Of a stretch of 12,500 bases of DNA, positions 5,789 to 12,500 are shown in pieces (positions within the stretch are counted from its first letter, which is position 1; each line of letters opens with the position of its first letter). The notes under the pieces are model-generated. The model saw only the letters and a list, made by a program, of their open reading frames with translations, had not been told where the DNA came from and searched no databases. This DNA comes from Eubacteriales bacterium (lineage in GTDB: Bacteria > Bacillota > Clostridia > Christensenellales > SZUA-584), in contig JAQTSP010000053.1 of the NCBI GenBank assembly GCA_028711205.1, positions 1 through 12,500 of the forward strand, written 5' to 3'. The position numbers and the translations under genes are program-made.

Positions 5789-7497
5789 TATTCTTCACCC
5801 TCTTTTGGCGCTTCGCATAATTTGTCATAGTATTTATTCAGCGTATCCGGCGTGATACCATAAATACGCACCAGGTCTTTTTTTAGCGGCATGATTATTT
5901 TGTCCAAAATACCGCTTACATAATATTCAAGCGCCGCGGCCAAAGCCTGCGGTTTTTTAATCCACTCTCCGGCGTCGCCTTTAACCTTTGCAATAGACGC
6001 CAGAATCTCGACACCCGACGTCACGAAATCATCGTCGTACCGATGCTGTGTATTTTTAATAAAATAACTCAACGCGTCCGCATACGGTTTTGGTATGTTT
6101 TCGAGATCCTCGGATACATTGCCTACTCTGACTTCCGCGATAGCGCCTTTAATATAAGCGATATACGGTTCTTTAGCGCCCATACGCTTCAGATACATGA
6201 AAACATCGTTTTTGATCTCATCCGTTTCGGCGCTTTTCAGTAAAAAGCTTCGGAACTCTTCCTCGACAGCTTCATCAGAGAACATACACATGATCTCAAG
6301 CACAATCTTTTTAATATACTCATCACCATAATGCAGTCCCCACATGATGACAGATTTAAAATATTCATCACTCTTCCATTTGTCTTTGAGGCTGCTCTCC
6401 TTTTGTTTGAGACATTCATTCAAATATTTTATCCTCAATTTGATCTCGTCGAACTGTACCTGATAGACATACTCAAGCTCTTTCCCGGAGCCGTTCTTTC
6501 TCGCTTCCTCCGCTTTCACCAAATAATATGATGCAAGATAATTGCCCGGATCGATCTTCAATATCTTTACAAAACAGTTCTTTGCCTCCGCGTACAATCC
6601 ATAGTTATATGCCGCCAAGCCGCAAAAATGTATGATCCGTATGTCATAGGGCTGAAATGAAACGATCTTAAAAAACCACTTGTACGCTTTTTCATGATAT
6701 CCCATTTCACAGTAAGTCAGCGCCACTTTGTGCATGTCATCGGGCTCAATATCATTTATCGTATCGATTTTTGCGATATATTTCTCTGCGTTTTCATAAT
6801 CGCCAATGTCCGAATAAAAGAAAGCGAGGTTACAGCAGGCGTGCAGATTTGACTGCTGTTCTTCAAGAACTTTTTTTGACGTCTCTATCGCCTTTGCTTT
6901 GCGGCCGTCAAAAAAATAAGACAACGCAAGGTTGTTCATCGCGGGATACATCAGCTTATCGCGTTTAACGACGCTTTCCAAATGCTTGATCGCGTTTTTA
7001 TAATCGCCTTTGTCAAGAAACTGCTTGCCCGCGTACGCATCCTCCATGATCAGCCGCTGATTGACATCGTGCAGCCCGTCCTCGATGATGTCTTCTTCAT
7101 CCAAAATATCAAAAAGCTCGTCGATCTCTGCGACAAACTCGCCGTCGGGATCGATCGCCAGATATTGCTCAAACGCTTCGTCGGCAAGCGCATAGTTCTT
7201 CATACCCATATAATTGCACCCAAGCGCAAAAAGGCACTCTGTCGGCGTGTTGCCAAACCTTGCGATCTTGAGCAGCACGTCGTTTGACTCTGCGTATAGG
7301 CCCATTTCTGAATAGATCTGAGCAACGCAAAGCAAATATTCGGTATTTTGCGGTTCCATGCCGAGCACTTGCCTGTAAAGCTGCAATGCTTCTAAAAAAT
7401 TGCCCGCGTCAGCATGCTTTTCGGCTTTTTTAGCAAAGAACTCGGCCGGCTGATAAAAGCTCAATATTTTGTTGTTCAGCATCTTTTTGTTTTCCAT
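5788..7497 (-). CDS. TPR-repeat protein
   Basis: A 569-residue soluble protein. The N-terminal about 330 residues consist of tetratricopeptide repeats: around 16-50 (AEKHADAGNFLEALQLYRQV), 53-82, 87-118 (NYALADEAFEQYLAIDPD), 155-185 (GDYKNAIKHLESVVKRD), 187-215, 219-245 (GDYENAEKYI), 255-285 and 288-320 (LYAEAKNCFVKILKIDPGN). An acidic insert at about 121-145 splits the repeats. The C-terminal about 240 residues are helical and may hold further degenerate TPR or HEAT units, with no enzyme motif seen. It starts at ATG 7497 with AAAGGAG placed about 6 bases upstream, and leads the operon TPR-HEAT-HD-RlmL. It likely serves as a scaffold; no specific partner can be read from sequence. Confidence 0.75.
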   Translation of the reverse strand: MENKKMLNNKILSFYQPAEFFAKKAEKHADAGNFLEALQLYRQVLGMEPQNTEYLLCVAQIYSEMGLYAESNDVLLKIARFGNTPTECLFALGCNYMGMKNYALADEAFEQYLAIDPDGEFVAEIDELFDILDEEDIIEDGLHDVNQRLIMEDAYAGKQFLDKGDYKNAIKHLESVVKRDKLMYPAMNNLALSYFFDGRKAKAIETSKKVLEEQQSNLHACCNLAFFYSDIGDYENAEKYIAKIDTINDIEPDDMHKVALTYCEMGYHEKAYKWFFKIVSFQPYDIRIIHFCGLAAYNYGLYAEAKNCFVKILKIDPGNYLASYYLVKAEEARKNGSGKELEYVYQVQFDEIKLRIKYLNECLKQKESSLKDKWKSDEYFKSVIMWGLHYGDEYIKKIVLEIMCMFSDEAVEEEFRSFLLKSAETDEIKNDVFMYLKRMGAKEPYIAYIKGAIAEVRVGNVSEDLENIPKPYADALSYFIKNTQHRYDDDFVTSGVEILASIAKVKGDAGEWIKKPQALAAALEYYVSGILDKIIMPLKKDLVRIYGITPDTLNKYYDKLCEAPKEGEE

Positions 7498-7514
7498 TCA
7501 TTCTCCTTTACGCG

Positions 7515-7553
7515 TTAATTATATCACATATTATGAGATAATCACATATTATG
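7515..7553 (-). promoter_or_regulatory. Probable promoter with operator-like direct repeats for the TPR operon
   Basis: Within the 57-base gap before the TPR gene, the minus strand carries GATATAATT (extended TATAAT at about 7518-7523). Overlapping and upstream of it are two identical 13-mers, CATAATATGTGAT, at 7523-7535 and 7541-7553. They start 18 bases apart. The -35 box is poor (GTGATT at 17-base spacing). Tandem repeats across the -35/-10 region suggest a regulator binding site, but no regulator gene is adjacent. Confidence 0.4.
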
Positions 7554-7554
7554 C

Positions 7555-8289
7555 TTATTCTTTATAGCAGACAAACTGGACTCTTTGAGACCACTCATCA
7601 AAAATATTATTTGTGAAACAGTCAAAGATATCGACTTTGACAAATCCGGCCGCCATCATGGCCTGCCTGAGATCTGCCGTATCATGCGCGTACTGTATAT
7701 GCCGCTCCGAAAATCTTTCAAAAAGGCTGCCCTGCCTTATAAAAAGCGTCATGTCCATCTGCAAAACGTTCTTTTTTTCATCATATGTGTTTTTCCAAAT
7801 GCAAGCCGCGTCATCGCTGTCGTCAAAATAGACCTGTCCGTTAAGAACGTCTTTTATTTTGTGCATCGTGATGATATCAAAAAGCAGCAGGCCGCCATTT
7901 TTTAAGGACGTATGCGCCGACGCCGCAAACATCTTGATTCCCTCAAAGTCAATATAGTTCGCTCCGTCGCATGCGGCAATGACCGCGTCGACCTTGTTGC
8001 CCACGTCGATATGGCGCATGTCCGAAAGAACAAATATGATATCGTTTCCGTGTTGCCTTGCTTTTTCGGACGCGATACCAATCATTTCTTCGGAAATATC
8101 CGATGCAATGATATCGTACCCGAGCGCGTAGAGCCCGTTTGTGATATTCCCCGTTCCGCAGGCCGCCTCATAAATTCTTCTGACTTGTTTTTGCTTTAAT
8201 ATTTCATCAATATACGCCGCCCATTTTTCGTAATCCACATCCGCCATAAATTCGTCGTATACACGCGCAAGATACCTGTATGCTTCCAA
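7555..8289 (-). CDS. Class I SAM-dependent methyltransferase (YqeM-like)
   Basis: A 244-residue cytoplasmic methyltransferase. The opening YRYLARVYDEFMADVDYEKW matches the start of YqeM-type methyltransferases of Bacillota. Motif I is EAACGTGN at 41-48, the ribose-binding acidic residue is D64 in ASDIS at 62-66, motif II is LSDMRH at 88-93, and DAVIAACDGANY at 101-112 and GGLLLFDI follow in the expected order. The substrate is unknown for this subgroup. The start is TTG at 8289, supported by a strong GGGGAGG five to six bases upstream; no in-frame ATG lies near. It is transcribed divergently from asd, with its own promoter. The TPR operon follows 57 bases downstream with a separate promoter-like region, so read-through into that operon is possible. 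Confidence 0.8.
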   Translation of the reverse strand: MEAYRYLARVYDEFMADVDYEKWAAYIDEILKQKQVRRIYEAACGTGNITNGLYALGYDIIASDISEEMIGIASEKARQHGNDIIFVLSDMRHIDVGNKVDAVIAACDGANYIDFEGIKMFAASAHTSLKNGGLLLFDIITMHKIKDVLNGQVYFDDSDDAACIWKNTYDEKKNVLQMDMTLFIRQGSLFERFSERHIQYAHDTADLRQAMMAAGFVKVDIFDCFTNNIFDEWSQRVQFVCYKE

Positions 8290-8334
8290 AAAACCCTCCC
8301 CAATTGCCGCCTGCCGCCATTTTTTGCTATTAAC

Positions 8335-8364
8335 AATATACTATAGCACGTGTTCTTTTGACAA
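8335..8364 (-). promoter_or_regulatory. Promoter for the methyltransferase gene
   Basis: On the minus strand TTGTCA (8359-8364) and TATATT (8335-8340) are 18 bases apart, about 45 bases before the TTG start. A TATAGT at a shorter spacing is an alternative -10. Confidence 0.5.
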
Positions 8365-8422
8365 TAAAAGCAATGTAAATTTTTTTATAATTTATTATCA
8401 ATCCAACATATTCCGCTTTCGG

Positions 8423-8451
8423 TTGACTATGCAGCCGCTTGATGATATAAT
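8423..8451 (+). promoter_or_regulatory. Strong sigma-A promoter of the lysine operon
   Basis: TTGACT at 8423-8428, a 17-base spacer, and a perfect TATAAT at 8446-8451. Predicted transcription starts near 8458, about a dozen bases before the first aptamer stem strand, exactly where a riboswitch leader needs it. Confidence 0.8.
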
Positions 8452-8470
8452 CGTGAAAAATGAATACCAC

Positions 8471-8643
8471 TACAGTTTGAGGCGCGGTTTTCATGAGTAT
8501 ACTATTCTTAGGCTTCGGGTGCCGTTGAGGTTTAGTTGAAAGGGACAACTGCCGAAGATAAAACCCTCCGAAAGGTTTTGTCTGGGTGTATGGTTAACAG
8601 CCTTACAACTGCCGTTCAGTCATATGAGCGGAGCGCTGCTGTA
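8471..8643 (+). promoter_or_regulatory. Lysine riboswitch (L-box) aptamer
   Basis: The conserved L-box blocks occur in order. P1 strand TACAG (8471-8475) pairs with CTGTA (8639-8643). Between them are GAGGCGCG (8479-8486), GAGTATA (8495-8501), TTGAAAGGG (8536-8544), GCCGAAG (8551-8557), an AAAACC/GGTTTT hairpin (8560-8579), TCTGGGTGT (8581-8589) and GGAGCGCTG (8630-8638). These correspond block by block to the lysC leader of Bacillus subtilis as I recall it. Binding of lysine to such aptamers lowers expression of the downstream genes. The gene order downstream (asd, dapA, dapB) is the expected regulon. Confidence 0.9.
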
Positions 8644-8678
8644 TGATGATTTATATTGTGTTTAAGCAATATTTTGAT

Positions 8679-8712
8679 ATGGCGCGCTGAGGTTTTAAGG
8701 CGTGCTGTTTTT
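8679..8712 (+). terminator. Riboswitch expression-platform terminator
   Basis: GCGCGC (8682-8687) pairs with GCGTGC (8700-8705) with one G-T pair and a 12-base loop. The stem can be extended by A-T and G-T pairs to 8679-8708 and is followed by TTTT. The 5' strand GCGCT (8684-8688) is also complementary to AGCGC (8632-8636) at the aptamer 3' side. This gives a plausible antiterminator used when lysine is absent. The terminator ends 16 bases before the asd ribosome binding site. Confidence 0.6.
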
Positions 8713-8737
8713 GTATATGATAGTTTTAGGAGGATAT

Positions 8738-9820
8738 ATGGCAAAGAAATTTAAAGTCGGCATCGTGGGCGCGACGGGCATGGTTGGCCAGCGATTTGTA
8801 TCCCTGCTTGCGGATCATCCGTGGTTTGATATCGCTCTGCTCAGCGCAAGCGCAAGATCTGCCGGTAAAACTTATGCCGAGGCTGTGAACGGCAGATGGG
8901 TTATGTCAGCGCCTATGCCTGGTGCAGTCGCTCAGATGAGCGTGCTCGACGCGTCGGATATAAGCGCGGTAAAAGACAAGGTTGATTTTATTTTTTGCGC
9001 AATCAATCTTGATAAAACGCAGACAAAAGCACTGGAAGAAGAATATGCTAAAGCAGAGATACCTGTCGTATCAAACAACAGCGCGCACAGAGGGACGCAA
9101 GACGTCCCCATGCTGATGCCGGAGATCAATGCGGAACATATTGATATCATACCGATGCAGCGAAAACGTCTTGGCACACAGCGCGGATTTATCGCCGTCA
9201 AGCCGAACTGCTCGATACAAACGTACGTCCCGGCGTTGCATCCGCTCATGGATTTCGGTATTGAGGAGATCGCCGCATGCACATACCAGGCCATTTCCGG
9301 CGCAGGAAAAACGTTTGAGTCCTGGCCCGAGATGGTCGACAACGTGATCCCGTATATCGGCGGCGAAGAGCAAAAAAGCGAGCAGGAACCGTTGAAAATC
9401 TGGGGCCATATCGAAGGCGGCGAGATCAGAAATGCAGATTTGCCCGTGATCACAAGCCAGTGCATACGTGTCGCGTCGTCCGACGGGCATATGGCGGCAA
9501 CGTTCGTCAGGTTTAGAAACAAACCGCCGATAGAGACGATCCGGCAGAGATGGCAGAGCTTTCAGGGGCTTCCGCAGCAGCTTGGGCTTCCAAGCGCGCC
9601 GAAACAGTTTTTGCAGTACTTCGAGGATGAAACACGGCCGCAGACAAGGCTTGACAGAGACAACGGCAAAGGCATGGCCGTGTCTATCGGGCGGCTCAGG
9701 GAAGACCCGATATTCGACTATAAGTTTGTCTGCCTCAGCCATAACACGCTTCGTGGTGCCGCGGGCGGCGCGGTACTTGTTGCAGAGCTTCTGGCGGCCA
9801 AAGGTTATTTTGACAAATAA
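8738..9820 (+). CDS. asd: Aspartate-semialdehyde dehydrogenase
   Basis: A 360-residue cytoplasmic enzyme that reduces L-aspartyl-4-phosphate to L-aspartate-semialdehyde with NADPH, the branch-point step toward lysine/diaminopimelate, threonine and methionine. The nucleotide-binding GATGMVGQRF is at 11-20. The catalytic Cys158 lies in KPNCSIQT, the catalytic His251 in SSDGHM, and the late LRGAAGGAVL is at 338-347. Length and the HPWF, PNCSIQT and LRGAAGGA signatures place it in the archaeal/fungal (Hom2-like) subgroup rather than the Gram-negative or Bacillus subgroup. The start is chosen at ATG 8738 because AGGAGG at 8728-8733 precedes it by 4 bases. An in-frame ATG at 8702 would fall inside the riboswitch terminator. 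It is the first gene of the lysine operon, and dapA follows after 39 bases. Confidence 0.93.
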   Translation: MAKKFKVGIVGATGMVGQRFVSLLADHPWFDIALLSASARSAGKTYAEAVNGRWVMSAPMPGAVAQMSVLDASDISAVKDKVDFIFCAINLDKTQTKALEEEYAKAEIPVVSNNSAHRGTQDVPMLMPEINAEHIDIIPMQRKRLGTQRGFIAVKPNCSIQTYVPALHPLMDFGIEEIAACTYQAISGAGKTFESWPEMVDNVIPYIGGEEQKSEQEPLKIWGHIEGGEIRNADLPVITSQCIRVASSDGHMAATFVRFRNKPPIETIRQRWQSFQGLPQQLGLPSAPKQFLQYFEDETRPQTRLDRDNGKGMAVSIGRLREDPIFDYKFVCLSHNTLRGAAGGAVLVAELLAAKGYFDK

Positions 9821-9859
9821 CAGCTGTATGACAGCAAATAATAAAAGGAGAAGGATATT

Positions 9860-10741
9860 ATGAGTATTTTTACAGGGGCCGGAACGGCGCTTGTAACGCC
9901 GTTCAATGACAAGGGCATTGACTTCGCAGCTTTCGAGACGCTCATTGAATACCAGATCGAAAACGGTATCGACGCGCTGATCGTGTGCGGCACGACAGGC
10001 GAGTCGTCTACCATGACCAAAGAAGAGGACTTAAGCGCGATCGACTTCGTCGTCAAGCAGACATACGGCCGCGTGCCCGTCATTGCCGGTACGGGAAGCA
10101 ACAACACCGCGGCCGCTATCGAGATGTCCATGGAGGCGTCCGACCTCGGCGTGGACGCTCTTCTTATCGTGACGCCATATTACAACAAATGCACAGACAC
10201 CGGGCTTATCCGCCATTATTTCGCGATTGCGGACGTCGCCGGTGCTCCCATTGTGGCGTACAACATACCGGGCAGGACTGGCGTCAACATCAGCCCGGCG
10301 GTCATGAAAGAGTTAAGCGAGCACGACAACATCGTGGCCCTCAAAGAAGCCAGCGGCAACATTACGCAGATCGCGGAAACGGCACGGCTATGCCCGGATA
10401 CCGATCTGTATTCCGGTAACGACGACCATGTGGTGCCTCTGCTGTCTCTTGGCGGAAAAGGCGTCATATCTGTCGTTTCCAATGTGGCGCCAAAGATGAC
10501 GCATGACATGGTGGCCAGCTTCCTTTCCGGCGACGTCAAAAAGGCAATGGAATTGCAGTTTGCCTTAAATCCGCTTGTCAAGGCGCTTTTCTCAGAGGTG
10601 AACCCGATTCCGGTCAAGACCGCTCTGAATATGATCGGCATCAACGCCGGCATCCTTCGCATGCCGCTTTGTGAAATGAGCGCCGACAAAGCCGCTTTGC
10701 TCAAAAAGGAACTGATCGCTCTGGGGTTTGACATTGCGTAA
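9860..10741 (+). CDS. dapA: 4-hydroxy-tetrahydrodipicolinate synthase
   Basis: A 293-residue TIM-barrel lyase of the DapA/NAL family that condenses pyruvate with aspartate-semialdehyde, the first committed step of lysine and diaminopimelate synthesis, in the cytoplasm. Key residues visible are the pyruvate-binding GTTGES at 44-49, TPYYNK at 105-110 (Tyr107), Tyr134 and Arg139 in AYNIPGRT, and the Schiff-base Lys162 in ALKEASG. Length is normal for the family (about 290-300). AAGGAG at 9845-9850 lies 9 bases before the ATG. It is preceded by asd and followed by dapB, so both its substrate supplier and the next enzyme are in the same operon under the lysine riboswitch. Confidence 0.95.
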   Translation: MSIFTGAGTALVTPFNDKGIDFAAFETLIEYQIENGIDALIVCGTTGESSTMTKEEDLSAIDFVVKQTYGRVPVIAGTGSNNTAAAIEMSMEASDLGVDALLIVTPYYNKCTDTGLIRHYFAIADVAGAPIVAYNIPGRTGVNISPAVMKELSEHDNIVALKEASGNITQIAETARLCPDTDLYSGNDDHVVPLLSLGGKGVISVVSNVAPKMTHDMVASFLSGDVKKAMELQFALNPLVKALFSEVNPIPVKTALNMIGINAGILRMPLCEMSADKAALLKKELIALGFDIA

Positions 10742-10754
10742 AAAGCTAAAATAA

Positions 10755-10803
10755 AGCCGCCTATATTAATAGCGGCTATGGCATATACCGTGTATATGCC
10801 GTA
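10755..10803 (+). other. Two consecutive hairpins in the dapA-dapB gap
   Basis: Hairpin 1 is AGCCGC (10755-10760)/GCGGCT (10772-10777) with an 11-base loop. Hairpin 2 is TATGGCATATAC (10777-10788)/GTATATGCCGTA (10792-10803), 12 pairs with one G-T and a 3-base loop. No T-run follows, so neither is a classical terminator. Hairpin 2 ends 8 bases before the dapB ribosome binding site, leaving it exposed. The structures could mark an RNA processing site, protect a dapB-only transcript, or tune translation. Confidence 0.6.
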
Positions 10804-10820
10804 TGATTTGAGAGGTGAAT

Positions 10821-12029
10821 ATGACAAAGATTATCATTTGCGGCGCGAACGGGAAAATGGGACAGGTCTTAACAAACGCCGCAGCAAATGCGGATGATAT
10901 ATGCATCGTCGCGGGCGTCGATAAATTCCCGGGCAGCATACAAAACGGTTTTCCTGTATACGGGAATATTTTTGACTGCAAAGAAAAAGCGGATATGATC
11001 ATCGATTTTTCAAGGCCGGATGCGCTTGACGCCAATCTGTCTTTTGCAAAACAAAACGGTATGCGCGTCGTGATCGCGACAACGGGCTTTACCGCCGAGG
11101 AAAAAGCCAAAATCAGTGAAGCGGCGAAATCCATTTCCGTGTTCTTTTCGGCAAACATGTCTCTTGGCGTCAACCTCCAGATGCAGCTTGCAAAAAAAGC
11201 CGCCGCTTTTCTTGGCGAGTCATATGATATTGAAATCGTCGAAAAGCATCATAATCAAAAAGTCGACGCGCCAAGCGGTACCGCGCTGTCGATCGCGGAA
11301 TGCATCAACGAGACGTTCAGCGAACCAAAGGAGTTTTTATGCGGCAGATGCACGGCGACGCAAAAACGCGGCAGGGAGATCGGCCTGCACGCCGTGCGCG
11401 GCGGCACCATCGCCGGTGAGCACAGCGTATTGTTTATCGGCGCCGATGAGACCGTCGAGATCAACCATATCGCGCAGTCGAAACACATCTTTGCTTTTGG
11501 CGCGCTCCGGGCGGCAAAATTCTTAAGCGAAAAACCCGCCGGCCTGTACAATATGAACGACATCATTTCCCAAAGCGCGGTCACGAATATATACAAAGAT
11601 GACGGGCAGGCCATGGTGACGCTGAGCGATATTATTTTCTCTCCTGCGGCGATCGCAAAAGTATTTGAGGATGTGGCGTCAAAAAACATCAAGATCGATA
11701 TCATCAGCCAGACGGCGCCTCATGACGGCATTGTGAGCCTGTCGTTTTCAATGCCGCGCGGTGACCTCGCCGGCTGCGTGGACGTGCTCAAAAAATATGA
11801 ATATAACGGCACCAGGCTCGTGGCGAACGACGCGCTGTCAAAGCTGACCGTCGAAGGCGCCGGCATGCAGCGTCAGTCGGGTGTAGCGGCCAAACTATTT
11901 TCCGCGCTTGCCGAAAAAAACATCGGCATATTTATCATCACAACGTCCGAAACAGAGATCAGCTTTTGCGTGGACACAAAAAAAGCAAAGGACGCGATCG
12001 GCGTTGTCTCCGAGGCGTTTTCACTTTAA
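10821..12029 (+). CDS. dapB: 4-hydroxy-tetrahydrodipicolinate reductase fused to tandem ACT domains
   Basis: A 402-residue protein. Residues 1-248 form a complete DapB. The nucleotide-binding GANGKMG is at 8-14, DFS at 62-64, ATTGF at 86-90 and EKHHNQKVDAPSGTA at 141-155, with catalytic His and Lys147. RGGTIAGEH is at 193-201, and the usual DapB ending GLYNMNDI is at 241-248. DapB reduces the DapA product to tetrahydrodipicolinate. Residues about 250-402 are extra and resemble the regulatory module of aspartokinase: ACT 1 about 252-330 (QSAVTNIY, then KIDIISQT at 291-298 and VSLSFSMP at 305-312), and ACT 2 about 340-402 (KLTVEGAGM at 341-349, GVAAKLFSALAEKNIGI at 354-370, TTSETEISFCV at 374-384). 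No stop or frameshift separates the parts. DapB alone is usually about 225-275 residues. ATG 10821 is preferred over GTG 10815 because AGAGGTG leads into it. Lysine control is inferred. Confidence 0.9.
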   Translation: MTKIIICGANGKMGQVLTNAAANADDICIVAGVDKFPGSIQNGFPVYGNIFDCKEKADMIIDFSRPDALDANLSFAKQNGMRVVIATTGFTAEEKAKISEAAKSISVFFSANMSLGVNLQMQLAKKAAAFLGESYDIEIVEKHHNQKVDAPSGTALSIAECINETFSEPKEFLCGRCTATQKRGREIGLHAVRGGTIAGEHSVLFIGADETVEINHIAQSKHIFAFGALRAAKFLSEKPAGLYNMNDIISQSAVTNIYKDDGQAMVTLSDIIFSPAAIAKVFEDVASKNIKIDIISQTAPHDGIVSLSFSMPRGDLAGCVDVLKKYEYNGTRLVANDALSKLTVEGAGMQRQSGVAAKLFSALAEKNIGIFIITTSETEISFCVDTKKAKDAIGVVSEAFSL

Positions 12030-12065
12030 ACAGCCATTTCGGGGCGGAAATTTTCTACCCTTTTT

Positions 12066-12500
12066 TTATTGAGCGTTTTTTAAATGCCCGTATCTTTTAT
12101 TGTACTCCGATTCAAGCCTTTGCCGCTCTATCATTCTTCCGTGGCCAGGGTAGATGTACTTTGCGCCACTGCCCAGTATCGTTTCCCACACAGAGGGCAG
12201 CTCATCGATACGGTCCGCAAACATCGGATACAGATCGCCGATGACGCTGAACAACGTGTCTCCGGCAAAGAAATGTTCACCGATCCTGAGGCCGATCGAG
12301 CCCGCGGTATGTGCACCGAGCGGTATGACATGAGCGTCAAATCCATCAACCTTCAGCGGCCCGATGCCTTCCACTGCGATAATATTCTCTGTCACCGGCA
12401 TATAATGTTCGACGGTCTTTAAGCTTATCGAATGCGCCGTCCTGCTGAGCATATCCCTGACAAATCCTGTGCCTCTCGGTACAGGCGTATAACCCTGCCG
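12066..12500 (-). CDS. Metallo-beta-lactamase-fold hydrolase, C-terminal part (cut by window edge)
   Basis: An open minus-strand frame from the window edge to a stop at 12066-12068 gives 144 residues with no start inside the window being required. Visible MBL-fold motifs are HTAGSIGL (third metal-binding His), FAGDTLFS (bridging Asp) and YPGHG (last His), in the spacing of glyoxalase II-like hydrolases. The N-terminal HxHxDH motif would lie beyond the edge and is not seen. The substrate is unknown; many such small MBL proteins act on thioesters or related compounds. It is convergent with dapB (37 bases between stop codons). An internal ATG at 12452 lacks a clear ribosome binding site and would remove conserved sequence. 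Confidence 0.8.
   Translation of the reverse strand, partial: RQGYTPVPRGTGFVRDMLSRTAHSISLKTVEHYMPVTENIIAVEGIGPLKVDGFDAHVIPLGAHTAGSIGLRIGEHFFAGDTLFSVIGDLYPMFADRIDELPSVWETILGSGAKYIYPGHGRMIERQRLESEYNKRYGHLKNAQ

Noticed and set aside
8304..8318. Tandem GGCGGCA repeat (minus strand) before the methyltransferase gene
   Set aside because: Only two 7-base units; probably chance in GC-rich leader sequence.
8702..8737. Upstream ATG extending Asd by 12 residues
   Set aside because: It lies within the riboswitch terminator and lacks a ribosome binding site; AGGAGG directly serves ATG 8738.
9071..9742. Minus-strand frame of 223 codons opposite asd
   Set aside because: Shadow frame of a confidently identified asd; no family features.
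12039..12069. Terminator between dapB and the convergent MBL gene
   Set aside because: A T-run is present (about 12060-12067), but the preceding stem is only GGG/CCC with poor interior pairing, so I do not call it.
1..12500. CRISPR array, insertion sequence or integrase
   Set aside because: No regularly spaced repeats with unique spacers, no transposase or recombinase motifs in any frame.

Overview
The window looks like a chromosomal segment of an anaerobic, low-to-mid GC Bacillota (Clostridia-type) bacterium. This rests on strong AGGAGG-type ribosome binding sites, a lysine (L-box) riboswitch, a DUF6809-type small protein of the kind seen in gut Clostridia, an RlmL/YpsC-like rRNA methyltransferase, and many GTG/TTG starts with overlapping genes. 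I cannot name the genus from sequence alone.

Layout. 1-264 (minus) is the N-terminal part of a lipoprotein with a Pro/Thr linker, cut by the window edge. 552-1832 (minus) is a polytopic O-antigen ligase/polymerase-like (Wzy_C) protein. 1833-3212 is an AT-rich, gene-poor stretch. It holds one copy of a hairpin-bearing repeat, a decayed XRE/HTH regulator, a DUF6809-like small gene with its own promoter, a second copy of the repeat, and tRNA-Arg(CCG) on the minus strand with promoter and terminator. 3213-7497 (minus) is a tight four-gene operon with overlapping junctions: TPR protein, HEAT-like protein, HD-domain phosphohydrolase, and RlmL-like THUMP methyltransferase. 7555-8289 (minus) is a class I SAM methyltransferase. 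8290-8737 is a divergent control region. It has a minus promoter for the methyltransferase, and a plus promoter with consensus -10, near-consensus -35 and 17-bp spacing that feeds a lysine riboswitch with a terminator-like expression platform.

8738-12029 (plus) is a lysine/diaminopimelate operon: asd (aspartate-semialdehyde dehydrogenase), dapA (4-hydroxy-tetrahydrodipicolinate synthase) and dapB (reductase). These are three consecutive steps from aspartyl phosphate to tetrahydrodipicolinate. The dapB product is unusual. A complete reductase domain is followed in the same open frame by about 150 residues that resemble the tandem ACT regulatory module of aspartokinase. 12066-12500 (minus) is the C-terminal part of a metallo-beta-lactamase-fold hydrolase, convergent to dapB and open at the window edge.

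Most interesting points: the DapB-ACT fusion under a lysine riboswitch; the two-copy repeat whose central hairpin differs in sequence but is preserved in structure; copies of the tRNA-Arg 3' end next to that tRNA; tandem hairpins just before dapB; and an 18-nt-period direct repeat at the TPR operon promoter. I saw no CRISPR array, transposase, integrase or rRNA.
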